Shown here in pieces: positions 39,701 through 50,123 of a stretch of 64,000 nt of DNA; position 1 is the first letter of the stretch, and every line of letters begins with the position of its first letter. The notes under the pieces are model-generated. The model did not search any database. It was given only the letters and a program-made list of their open reading frames with translations, and was not told the origin of the DNA. A program made the translations under genes and the position numbers. Source of the DNA: Larus michahellis. Taxonomy: Eukaryota > Chordata > Aves > Charadriiformes > Laridae. Location of the stretch: positions 20,335,419 to 20,399,418 of the forward strand of contig NC_133906.1 in NCBI RefSeq assembly GCF_964199755.1. Reading direction: 5' to 3'.

Positions 39701-42700
39701 GAATCTTCAAGAACCCTTGCAGCAAGTTTTTCTGCTGTTATGATCCTACTCTCTTACTTTTGTTAGTGAATTTAAAGTCACAAAAACTTAATCTAGGTTT
39801 GGGCCTTGGCTCATCATGACCTCATGCTACAAAGTAATGAAGTATTTAAGTATTTGGAGCACTCGATCTGTCACAGGAAGCAGCCAATGTTTCACAGCAT
39901 CTTAAAAACAGAGGAGTCGCTCAGCTTAGCGAACCAAAACCTCAGTTTACATCCTATGACAGGAAAGCTCCTATGCCTGAAGTCATGCCCTAATGCACGG
40001 GAAGCCGGTGATGAGTAGTGCTTTCAAATGTTTGACAAGACAACAACCGTGGAGCCTCTGTCTGCGCAAAACGTACCAGGGACCGGATGAGTCATTTGTC
40101 AGGGCATGTACATGTAACACGCTTGCGGTGCCCAGGCCCACAGCCAAAGGAAACTTTATGTGCATGAGACAGCCAGAATGTCGCATGATGATGGGGATGA
40201 TGAGATGGTCACAAATAAGCCCATTAGAAAAAAAATTGCTTTTTTAAAAAAAAAAAAACAACTTTTCAGCGTATTTTATTCAGTGAATAACCTAATCTCC
40301 TCGAAATGTCTCAGTTCGGATCAGCTCTCTCTGAGAGCTGAGTTAATTTGTCTCCATGTACCAAATAACGTGTTTTCATTTTGTCAAAGACACGGACAGG
40401 GCACAGGTAGCTCATATGCATGCAACTGTAGCTAGAATTTTGCACTGAAGTAGAAAAGAGATTATGGCTAATAAGCACTACAGCTAAACAAACATAGGGA
40501 ATAAAACCCTAGCAAGTGCTGAAAATCCCACGGATACGTGAACATTGCATTTTGCCATACGCCTGTTTTCTTATACCACTCTTTTGAGAGGAGAGGAGAG
40601 ACAGAGGAGAGACAGAGGAGAGACAGAGGAGAGACAGAGGAGAGACAGAGGAGAGACAGAGGAACGGTAGTTCAGCAAAGCTACGCCCAAATACACCAGA
40701 AATGCGTATCTCGCTCTGACATGCATGTCCAATAAGTCAAAACTAAACTTCCCAGCAGCGTGCTGCAGCCAGGCTGATGGGAGCAACTACTGCTGCTTAC
40801 TCTCTGTACCTGAAGGAGCAAGGGTTCTCTATGGGGTCATGGATGGTGCTGGTGGGGTAGTTGCTGGGGGGAAAGCAGGTGAAGACAGAGGAGAAACTAA
40901 ATCAGAGACCGGTCAGAAGAAACCAACTGCCCCAGCTAACCCAACCTATCTGGCAAGAATTGTACGTGGAGATGGAGCACTCTCTCAGCTATGGATTTCT
41001 ATCTATCTATCTCAGCTACTGTTCTAACATCAATACAGAGTTCAGCAACAAATTAGCCTTCCCTTATGTTACAATAAGGCTGAAGTTGGTCCCTTTAGTG
41101 CGTTATTTCACAGAGTAAAAGGAGACTGAGTCAAGAACTTAACGTGGCTTATGGTTCTTACTAGACAGTGTTCAATTGTGCAGCATTTTCACACATTATG
41201 ACAGTTTGGCTCTTGGAAATAGCATGACACAAGTTTTTGCATGGGTGGGAGTGTACATGACTCACATAAGCGTGGTACATTTTCTGCTGGTTTTGCTTTT
41301 GTGGTGGCTCTTTCTGGCCCATGCTCACAACTTAAGTTGCCCCCAGAATCCCAGAGGTAAGACCCTTTGCAAAACTCCCTACTTACAATGGCAGAATATA
41401 GACATTATCCAGAACTATATCAGAAAGACGACAAGTGAGACAGGGGTGAGAACCCTCACAAATCCTCGAGAGATCAGTTTATTCTCTTTTGTGAGCCCTC
41501 TCCAGGGGCATTAAGGAACAGCTTCCTAAACTCTATTTCTGCTCTAAGTCTCTAGGTCTAGCAAAAGAAGACCTGCAAAAATCTAAATGCTGTGTTTTTA
41601 AGAATGAAGAGATTCTTGGCACCAGTTGAAACTAAAATAACTCTCTTAACAGCCAAATATGACATGTCATCCTTGAATTTTAGCTTGCCTTGTCTTAAGT
41701 TCTCATTTAAGGGCATCTAGTGGGCAGACTATCACACCTGGGTAACTCCAGCCGTTCTACTTTTGTACTTGACTGAGAGACATGAAGTGCAAACTTCATG
41801 TGAGTTTGTTCATTTCTCACGTATGGTATGATTTTGTATACCAGCTCCTTTTCTCTTGAAGGAATGACCGATAGTTGTGGTAACGGCCTGCTGCATTCCA
41901 TCATGACCAAGGACACATGTTGAGCACTGGAGAGCTGAACCTGCAGCCACATCGGCCTGAATATTCAGTGAGGTTCAAAGTTCACAACACTCAGGGAGGA
42001 TTTAAAATTGAAAGCTCAATGGACACGCAGTGATGACAAATCAGATATCCGAGAAGTCAGCTTGGATGGTGACAAAGACCAGTTCTTGACTTCTCTCAGA
42101 CCTGAGATACCTGACAGTAGCGAGTGACTCAAAATCTACTTCCTTTGGAGGCTTAAAAACATGTTTTTCTCAGCTGTTGTTACATCCTGGTTACAAACAA
42201 TTTCTGTGGGGACCCCAGATACCTCTTACTTCCAGATGCAATGAATAGCTATCAGTACATTTGGTACAGTCTTAAGAATAGTCAATACTTTGGTTTATGA
42301 CAACCCTTTCGTTTCTCTGAACGTGCAACTTCTGACTTTGCAATGTTACCCTCCTCACCTGCAGTTGGCACGTCTTCCACCACGGGAGAAGCGTCAGCAC
42401 TTTTAGTTCCCTCTGCAGTTGGAAGTGTACTTGGGAATTTGGTGGTCACTGAAACAAAGTAAAAAGTAATGCTTACAAAGATCACTGATTAGGAGGGTCT
42501 TCATTTGGGATTCAAAATCCCTTGCACAGTTCTGCATCTGCAACAAGGAGGTGAAAATCTGCACCTCGGTTCTCATGCCTGCAGCTCATCCTACCCAGAT
42601 AACTGATGTACTTTACCGACATGACCAGTGGTAAGATGTTTAAACTGTTCAGCTGTGGATATAATTAATCATTGCCAAGTTTAACTGGGGCACTTGTTAT

Positions 42701-45700
42701 GGCTGGAGGACAAGAGATGGTACAGAAAAGCTGTCCTCAGAGGTTCAGGACAGAAAGAACTTCAAGTCACAGAAGACCCCAAAAATGTGCAAAACCCAGC
42801 CTTGTGTGCAGGCAAGAATCTGTGGGAAAGAAGTCACTGATAAAGAGCAACCTAGGAATGGTTAGAATGATAACAGATGACTCTGATCAACTAAATATTA
42901 ATAACTACAGCAGCCTTCATATGGGATGACAATGTAAGTACTGAATTTTAAGCATGTTTTGAATTCTCACTGACTTAATCGCTCAAGTAGAACCTTTGCA
43001 GCAGACCACCTCAATCGTCTTTTTCAAATCAAGAAAAAAATTAGTGCATAGTCGAGTGAATCTCTCTTACTCCATCCCAAGTGCAGGACTTTGCTTTTAT
43101 TTCTGTTGTATGTCATGAGGTTTCTGTCACATTATTTCTCCAGCCTGTTAAAACTCCTCTGAATGCAAGCCTGACCTTCTGCTATCTTGGCCATTCACCC
43201 CAGTTTGGCATCATCCACAGCATTTGACCTGTGTTTCCTTAAACCTATGGAGACATACCTATAGGCATCTCAGAGAAAACTTCCCAGATACTAATATAGG
43301 TATTTACAGGGTCTCTATGATGCCAGAGTCAGACTAACACAGAAAAAAGAAAGGATTGGTGCTGGTTACCTTTTGTACCTCCAGGAAGAGGGACAGACTC
43401 TGTTGGGCAGAACATGTCGTCATCTTCAGTCCTCATGTCAGCTGCTTGGAAACCAGTTGAAAAACCTGGGGGAGCACTAGTTGTCACCATAGTTTCTGGA
43501 AGAGTACCATTTTCTGTCACAGCAAATGTTGGGGGAGCGATGGTCTGCAGTGTAATTCCTGCTGGAGACTCAGTGGTTGCAATTGTTGCTTCAGGGATGG
43601 TGGCTGACAGGAGGACAGTAGTCCCTGCTGTTGTTTGATGATCGGTGGTTGCTGTTGCTGCTGGGGGGACGGTGGTTGTCAGGAGGACAGCAGTCGCTGC
43701 TGTTGTTTGATGATCAGAGGTTGCTTGGGGAGCAAAAGTTGTTTTTCTAAAACGTTTAGGGGAAACAGGAGCCTTTCTCGTGGTGGTTGTCATCACTGGA
43801 GGGGCTGCATGGAAAAAGCATAGCCAAGAGAAAAGCTAGATCAGAGCACCCACAGCCAGCCCTGAGGAAAGCCAACCCAGAAATGAATGGAAATTATCTA
43901 AATTATCTCGCTGATAAAATGCTGGGAATGAACGTGGGAGAGTCACTATTTAAAAAGGTGGTTTAGTTAGCAGAAAACATGACCCAGCCAAAGCAATTCC
44001 CAGGTTTACAGATTTGCTTTTTTTTTTTTTTTTAATTGTAAGTCTCAAACATCCCCTCCTTGACCCTCTTACAGAAATGCAAGGACCAGAACCTTGTGCG
44101 GTAGAACCCAAAAACTTGCAAACTTTGTGATTTTGCTTTTCAATGTCCTCATAAATATTAAATAAATAAAATAGCTTGATTTTCAGCTGCAATCTTCTTG
44201 CTGATCTTTTCAACCAGTCCTTTTTTATGAACTCTGTTGCCCTCAAACTCAGGAATTGACGTGGCATTGCAGCATTTTCCCCCCACTCTCCTGTTATATC
44301 ACTTACAAGGGGCATACAGGAGTGCTGTGTACCTCAGCACCAATCGCACTCCTGAACACCCTCTAAAAGTCAGAAAAAAAAATTGTCTTTCTGCAGTGTG
44401 GAGGGTGGCTCTGATTTTTTTTTCTGTGCTTTGCAATGCTTTTCAGCCTCTTCTCGACTTCGTAAGACCCTTACTCCATCTTGCAGCGCAGCAAAATAAT
44501 AGGAAGGGGGAAAAGTCCTTCAAGACTCTGAGACAAATTTCTAAATCCGTAAGTCTCCTCATGGCATGAGCCAAACAAAAGCGTTTTGGGTGTTGGGGTG
44601 AACCCCAAATGAAAAACTGAATTTCATTCCCAGGGCTCTTCAAATGATAAAGCCCTTTTTCAATTCCATCATCTTTTAAAACGTCAAATATAGTTACACA
44701 ATGAGAAATTAAATATTTCATTTGAAAGGCAAAAGAAGGGTAAAAGTTACTATTTTGTCATCAAAACGGTTCATTGAATGTGATTCAAATTGGAAACTGG
44801 TTGCAGACCTCCCTTGAAAACTACATGATTTAGGAAAAACACTTTTTGCCAAAACAAACAAAGAAAAAAAAAAAGCACACAAACTCCAACTTTAAACTCC
44901 TGTCCAGTGAGAGGTTTCTCCCTGCCGGCTGTATCATGAAGGTCCCCGAACTCACCTCTGACCACCTCCAGACGCATGTTCCGTTTGATGTCGTTGAACC
45001 AACCCGGGATCTCTATGCGGCAGCAGTATGTACCTGCATCTTCTGCCTTCACTTTCGCAATTGTGAGAGACACATCTCCGTAGGAAATATAGCCCCGGAG
45101 ATTGTATCTCTGCGATTTTCTGTATGTCACCCTATTCCCAGTGGTGTGCAAAATTTTGTCGTTGCACTTAGAATTTGGGCATGGGCCTCTGCCCCAGCAC
45201 ATGTCGGAGATGTCCTTATGTCGTGCCACCGGGTAGGAGCAAGGCAACTGAACAGGTCGCCCTATTACGCCTCTAACAACAGGCTCAGATGCAGTGTGGG
45301 CTGTCAAGAAAGAACAAGGAAAGGTGAGTGTTGGCAGTCTCCCACGCGTGGCTCTACCTGTGCAACACATTGAGGCAGGAAAAGAAACACTCCTGGCTGC
45401 AGGCAGGTCACAGTTACCGATCCCCCGAGCCTTCCCTAGGAGCCGGTGGCAGCTGATGGCCCAGGGCACAGTGAGTGACAGCCGGGAGCTCGCAGGCATT
45501 GGCTTGCTGCTGCTGCTGCTGGAGGGCTCCATGCTGTGGGCTGGGCCAGCTGCTGGAGGGCTGCTCATGAAGTACATCACTCACATCAAACCTGTGGTGA
45601 GTGAAGCCCAGGTCTGTCGCTGGCAGCCCGAGCACAGACTAGGCCTGTGCAAATGGAATTTGGGAACTCTGCTCCCATCCCATCTCCTCTCCTAAGAGAC

Positions 45701-48700
45701 TGTTTGAAAGATGTTCAGAAACCTGGTGTGAAGTACATCTGGTTTTCTCAGTCCACCATCATCTCCTTCAACAAGGAAATGCTGTCATAGGTTGCCTTTC
45801 ACTGGCAGTCTCAATAGCAGTGTCCAACGTACCTATCCATGTGTGAAATTAGGGCCTAATTAAGCTGGCAGAGCAGTGGGATATGTCTATGGAACCTGTT
45901 CTCACAAAGTGCACTGCTTTCTCTGTTTCTGGGCAAGCCCTGCCAACGATCCCACTTACCTTGCGGAGCCCTGCGTACGTAGAAGCTTTAACTGCATTAT
46001 ACTGATGTTAAAAAGAGCATAGGCACATTTTCCTTGTGCTCTTACTCTTATGATTAGCTTTATTTGCTGTTTACTGCCAATACCCACCTTAGTATCTGGT
46101 TTGAATCTTTGCTACGTTGGTCCCCCTTAACTGTCTATGCAGTTCCCAGATTGCTCTAAAAGGGATTTCTTCCTCATAAAAGGCACCATACAAAGAAAAG
46201 GTTCCCATACAGGAACGAATCTTTCCTGGTTTACATCCATCTAATCTGCGTCAGTCCTCCTACCCTGTTGCCGTTCCCCCCCACCTTATCGTTTACATAT
46301 GGTGGAGCAGGAATGGAGGCACCTTGGGAGCATGCAGATCCGGTCCTCGGCTGCAGCGAGAGGATCATCCCGCAGATCTGATGTCGCACGGCCAGCTTGC
46401 TTACCCCAAAAAAAGACTTACAGCAGTTGCTGCTGTTATCACCAGCTTTGGCCCTGGTTTGCCAAACGTTTCTATTTTGCCAGCTGTTTGAATGCCTTCT
46501 CTTTCTGGCGTGACTCCCAGATAGCAAACAGATGCTTCCGACTGTGCCCGTGTCTCTTTTGTTTTGTCTTTAGTGGACTATTCCCCAGGTGAGGTTTTAG
46601 TCTGTGGCAGGCTGCCTCATGACTTGTTATTGGGATGACATTTCGGCTTCATTATGGCTTATCATTGGCAAGATAAGCCAAGTCGTTCAGGTTTCCACAG
46701 CTCCAAATGCTAAAAGAGTAGAGGCAGACAAAACAACATGCAATATGGTGTGAAGGGCAGAAGCTTTTGCAGTGAAATGAAGGTAGGATGTGCCAAAAAA
46801 ATGAATTCTTGCATACAGGATAAGGCTTTGCAAGATGGCTGCTCGTTTCAGCCCTTGGAAAGGGAAGGTTCATGTGCCACGTTACAGCAGAACAAACAGA
46901 GAAAACAGCCTCTTTCCGTGACAACAGAACAAAACGGTTCGTTCATCCAGTCGACCTTGAAAGTATCCCGAGGGGAGCAGGGGTTAGTCGCTGAGCGGGT
47001 TAACACGTATTTTCAAGTCAACCCAACAAAGATGTGTGTAAAACCAAAACCAGCTTAAACTGCTCCTGGAGTTAAGGTCACTGCTGCTTGAGGAGAAAGG
47101 GGCTTATCTTCTGTTCCTATTTCATCCCAGTCCCGCACAGCACAAAAGCAGCTTTATTAAGCGACCCTTTAACAGATGAAAAGTTGCCTGCTCTTCTCTT
47201 TGAAAGAAGGAGAGCCCTGAGCTTCTTAAAAAATAAATAACTAAAAAGAAGAAGAGGGAAGACGCAAGGCACCAGAGTGTCTCCAGTGCAGTTTCCCACC
47301 AGTATTGGTGCTAGAAAGTTACAGGTTTTGCAGTTTCAAATCCTCTTTAAATTTATGTGAAGCTAATGTTGCTAACATCTGCCTGCACTGCAGGTTGGGA
47401 TGGAAAGCTTCAGTACAGCAACAGCCTTGATTCAACGGTATGAACCTCTGCAAGGACTCAATAACTTCCTTCTCAGTTGCAGCCTCTTCCAAAAGAAATA
47501 GTAAATAGGACTTTGAAACATGTCTTGAAATGAAGAGGTTCCTGAGCCTGTTAAATTGTGACACCCCAGTCTTACTGTGAGAGGAGTCCTACCCTTGTCC
47601 ATGGCAGTGACCCTCCTCGGCGCTCAGGTTTGACCCAAGGCACCCTGAGCATCAGCTATGCCTGGGCAGTACCACCAGAGTCAGTGAGGTTTGCCACTCC
47701 AAGTCCTTAATCCAAGTAAGAGAGACATGGACTCCAGATGTTTAATGTATCTTCCAAAATGGAAAGGGGTATTCATAATTGTTCAGATCATGGAGATATA
47801 CAGATATTTATATATAGTCTCTCTTGAACCAACCCTCATCGACAGTTGGTATTAAGCAGTAACTCCAAGAGCTGCTGTTGTAGTGGTCTCCTCTCCCATA
47901 GACTGGTCATTCGATGGACAAGGACATACATCCTCCAGCCAGGACGGCTGGTTGAAAAATAAATTTTTTTCTTGATCTATTCCTGGAATAATTTTCCTTC
48001 TTTGTAGAAGATTCTTGGCATCTTTTCCCTATCAATCAACCTTAACTTTTTTTATTTCTTCTTGAAGCTTCTGTTCTGTACTGACAAAATTGCAGAGAAA
48101 ATGACTGATAAACAGAAAAGCAGCATTTAACTGCCCGCTCTACCAGTTTCCAGAGTCTCAAGACTACCCATTCTCAGCGCTGAGCCAAGTTAAAGAGAAG
48201 GTAACAAAAACTCATTCTCACCCTTCTGTAGCTCTGCATATTATAAAGTTTTTGAAATCAAGACCAAATGGAGGCGAGTATCTCCACTTTATTTTGAGGC
48301 TGAAGATATGGCAAGGAAAGAGCCCTCCTGTTTCTTCTGCTGAGACTGGCAAAAGACCAAAATATTACGGAATTCCCTGGGCTACAGCTAAGTGCCAGCA
48401 AAGCTGCACTTGCGCAGCAGACACTGTGGCGGTTGTGTCACCTTGCCTCAACAAGGCACGGATCACCTCTCGTCCCTCAGTGTAGCCCACCACTGACCAA
48501 AGTTTTCCACTACTTTTCAGATCAATTTAAGAACAACGCAGCTGCTGTAGATGTTATACGTAACATTTCATCCTGAGCCAATTAATATTTAATCACCTGA
48601 GACAGAATTTTCTAAACTGCCTAAATGATTTAAAAGCACAACTCCCACAAGCTCATGCCCCACTGAAAGTGGGTGAACCTCCATTCCTGAGCCACCTCAG

Positions 48701-49370
48701 GCAATTTGGAAGCTGCATTGCCGATGCCTAAACGTGCAAGCAGAAATGTAGCCGATACCAACCACACTTGCAAGACCCAGTCTCCCAAGTTACTCGTCTT
48801 TGACTTCCATCTTTTTTTTAGGATTCAGATTTTAGATGGATGAACTGAACGCTTGGGAGTAAAAGGAGAGGACTCTCCACCCGCGCCTTCCCATGCTCAG
48901 TTCACAGCAGCAGACAGCCCCGAGAGTTTCAGAAAATCCTCTCTTTATCATGTATATACATTCACTACTCTGTCAATATTCCAATTCCCAGCTTGTGCTG
49001 TGTCAGCACTGCAGCGTGATGGAGAGACAGATGAAGCAGCAAAGCCGGCAGCACACGCTCAACAGTAGTAAAGAAATTAGATAATTTGGGAACAGGGGAA
49101 TTAACGAAGCCTATACACAGAGGAAACCACATACATTTTTAAAAAGAAAAAAAAAAAGTATCGATCAGTATTAACGCAGTAAGTTAAGAAAACTTCTGAA
49201 GTTCTGTACACAAGTACGACCTTTTTCACTGTTTTGTTTTCACAAAACAAGCATCGCTGTTTTTAATTTTACAGAATTTTTGTTTCCTCAGCAAGCACTC
49301 AAAAAGCAGGTGAAGACTCACCTATAAGGATCTGTAGCATAATCCAGTGAAACAGCACAAAATGGGACAT
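36704..49370 (-). CDS. TIMD4: TIMD4, T-cell immunoglobulin and mucin domain protein 4 (8 exons, 386 aa)
   Basis: This is a type I membrane receptor; in the family TIM-4 sits on macrophages and dendritic cells and binds phosphatidylserine on dying cells. Exons in transcript order are 49370-49322, 45300-44956, 43804-43370, 42448-42359, 39124-39069, 38426-38345, 37870-37840 and 36776-36704. All have AG/GT borders and phases 1,1,1,1,0,1,2 that close to 1,161 bases. Residues 1-16 are a signal peptide. Residues 17-131 are an IgV domain with the six TIM cysteines (37, 51, 57, 62, 109, 110), DxGxYCC, and the WFND metal/phosphatidylserine loop at 117-120. Residues 132-325 form a Thr/Pro/Ala-rich mucin stalk with one N-glycosylation sequon (NGT). 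Residues about 329-350 span the membrane. The tail is basic and ends MFSL, resembling the acidic FTL end of mammalian TIM-4. It lies beside its paralogue HAVCR1. The symbol rests on the WFND loop, long mucin, tail and gene order. Confidence 0.88.
37840..37870 (-). CDS. TIMD4: TIMD4 coding exon 7 (31-base basic micro-exon)
   Basis: A pyrimidine-rich acceptor (TTTTGCTTCCAG) and a GTAATC donor bound 31 bases. It is the only segment found between exons 6 and 8 that has splice sites and converts phase 1 to phase 2. It encodes KHRKKFIIK, a basic juxtamembrane stretch. The call depends on frame closure rather than homology. Confidence 0.62.
38345..38426 (-). CDS. TIMD4: TIMD4 coding exon 6 (transmembrane)
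   Basis: The acceptor CCCTTCCAG precedes 82 bases and the donor is the consensus GTAAGT (phase 0/1). It encodes a 27-residue segment of which about 22 are hydrophobic (YAILIACLVALSIL and onward), ending in Trp-Lys at the cytoplasmic face. Confidence 0.85.
39069..39124 (-). CDS. TIMD4: TIMD4 coding exon 5 (acidic membrane-proximal stalk)
   Basis: The acceptor TTTTCAG precedes 56 bases and the donor is GTAAAA. It enters in phase 1 and leaves in phase 0, matching HAVCR1 exon 4. It encodes ISASSGGKAEERDDTGDK after the split glycine codon. Confidence 0.78.
40586..40662. repeat. (GAGACAGAGGA)n microsatellite, 11-bp period
   Basis: About seven near-perfect 11-base units, purine-rich on the plus strand, lie in TIMD4 intron 4. 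Confidence 0.9.
42359..42448 (-). CDS. TIMD4: TIMD4 coding exon 4 (mucin stalk)
   Basis: The acceptor TTTCAG precedes 90 bases and the donor is GTGAGG (phase 1/1). It encodes 30 residues rich in Thr, Ser, Pro and Ala that continue the stalk in frame. Confidence 0.82.
43065..43225 (-). mobile_element. Old CR1 relic in TIMD4 intron 3
   Basis: The plus strand resembles the reverse complement of the mid-ORF2 CR1 segment: GTGCAGGACTTTGC, CATGAGGTTTCTGTCAC, TTTCTCCAGCCTGTTAAAAC, CCCAGTTTGGCATCATCC. It is heavily diverged and lies between TIMD4 exons 3 and 4. Confidence 0.7.
43370..43804 (-). CDS. TIMD4: TIMD4 coding exon 3 (mucin stalk with tandem repeat)
   Basis: The acceptor CATGCAG precedes 435 bases, with donor GTAACC (phase 1/1). 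It encodes 145 residues rich in Thr, Pro and Ala, as expected for O-glycosylated mucin. A 24-residue unit beginning DHQTTA and containing VLL occurs twice in tandem (72-base period). A basic patch, RKAPVSPKRFRK, lies near the N-terminal end. Confidence 0.88.
43609..43752. repeat. 72-bp tandem repeat within the TIMD4 mucin exon
   Basis: The block starting AGGAGGACAGTAGTC at 43609 recurs with few changes at 43681 (AGGAGGACAGCAGTC). The period is exactly 72 bases, so the reading frame is kept (24 residues per unit). Confidence 0.85.
44956..45300 (-). CDS. TIMD4: TIMD4 coding exon 2 (IgV domain)
   Basis: The acceptor TTGACAG precedes 345 bases, and the donor is GTGAGT (phase 1/1). It carries all six TIM-family cysteines, DVSLTI, GTYCCRIEIP and the WFND loop. 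The open frame runs on into intron 1, but that upstream part has no domain signature and is not coding. Confidence 0.95.
45301..49321 (-). other. TIMD4 intron 1
   Basis: It separates the signal-peptide and IgV exons and begins GTGAGT and ends ACAG. It holds an unexplained plus-strand open stretch at about 45435-45603 (see findings) but no recognised repeat. Confidence 0.7.
49322..49370 (-). CDS. TIMD4: TIMD4 coding exon 1 (signal peptide)
   Basis: The ATG at 49370 opens MSHFVLFHWIMLQILI plus one base, followed by a GTGAGT donor. It is 49 bases long, exactly the length and phase of HAVCR1 exon 1. A TATA-like TATAAGA lies about 50 bases upstream. Confidence 0.85.
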
Positions 49371-49420
49371 TTTAGCTGACGCAGACTCCAGGGCAGCGAG
49401 TGGAAGGAGAGAAAGCTAGA

Positions 49421-49427
49421 TCTTATA
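49421..49427 (-). promoter_or_regulatory. Candidate TATA box of TIMD4
   Basis: TATAAGA on the minus strand lies about 50 bases upstream of the TIMD4 ATG, which would give a 5' leader of roughly 20-30 bases if used. A CR1 fragment begins about 110 bases further upstream. Confidence 0.35.
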
Positions 49428-49534
49428 CTTTCCAGAGATGCTGAGTGAGCCCCACTGAAGTCTCATTTCTCCATTTCCAGATTTTATGTACCACAACTGC
49501 TTCTTTCCTACGCTTCCGGAGAGAAGCTGGTCAA

Positions 49535-50123
49535 AAGAGGCAATTCTCCTGCTGTACTCAGCGCTGGTGCGGTCTCACTTGGAGTGCTGCGTACAGTTCT
49601 GGGCCCCACAATTTAAGACGGATGTGAAGGTCCTTGAACGCATCCAGAGGAGGGCAACAAAACTGGTGGAAGGGCTGGAAGGCATGTCCGATGAGGAGCG
49701 GCTGAGGACTCTGGGTTTGTCCAGTTTGGAGAAAAGGAGGCTGAGGGGCGACCTCATTGCCCTCTACAGCCCCCTGAGGAGGGAAAGTGGAGAGGGAGGC
49801 GCTGAGCTCTTCTCCCTGGGATCCAGTGATAGGATGCGTGGGAAAGGTTCAAAGCTGTGCTGGGGGAGGTTTAGACTGGACATTAGGAAGCATTTCTTTA
49901 CCTAGAGGGTGGTCAAACACTGGAAGAGTCTTCCTTAGAGAGGTGGTGGATGGTCCAAACCTGTTAGTGTTTAAGAGGCATTTGGACAATGCCCTTAATA
50001 ACATGCTTTAACTTTTGGTCAGCCCAGTGGTCAAGCAGTTGGACTAGACAATCATTGTAGGTCCCTTATGACTGTTCTATCCTATCCCATTCTATCCTAT
50101 TCCATTCTGTCCTATCCTCCTTC
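49535..50123 (+). mobile_element. CR1 LINE fragment next to the TIMD4 promoter
   Basis: The frame from about 49540 to 49900 encodes CR1 ORF2 C-terminus ([56 protein letters not shown]) with a stop after HFFT and frame damage later. The 3' end runs into a TATCC/ATTC-rich microsatellite at 50075-50123. It is antisense to TIMD4 and lies immediately upstream of its first exon. Confidence 0.92.
50075..50123. repeat. TATCC/ATTC pentamer-like microsatellite at a CR1 3' end
   Basis: Repeats of CTATCC and CATTCTATCCTATT follow directly on the CR1 3' UTR, consistent with expansion of the CR1 tail. Confidence 0.75.

Noticed and set aside
40586-40662. Regularly spaced units as a CRISPR array
   Set aside because: Units are contiguous with no spacers, in a vertebrate intron; it is a microsatellite.
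44771-45580. A continuous 269-codon minus-strand frame starting with a Met in TIMD4 intron 1
   Set aside because: Only 44956-45300 matches the IgV exon. The upstream part lacks a signal peptide and the true signal exon, in matching phase, is at 49322-49370.
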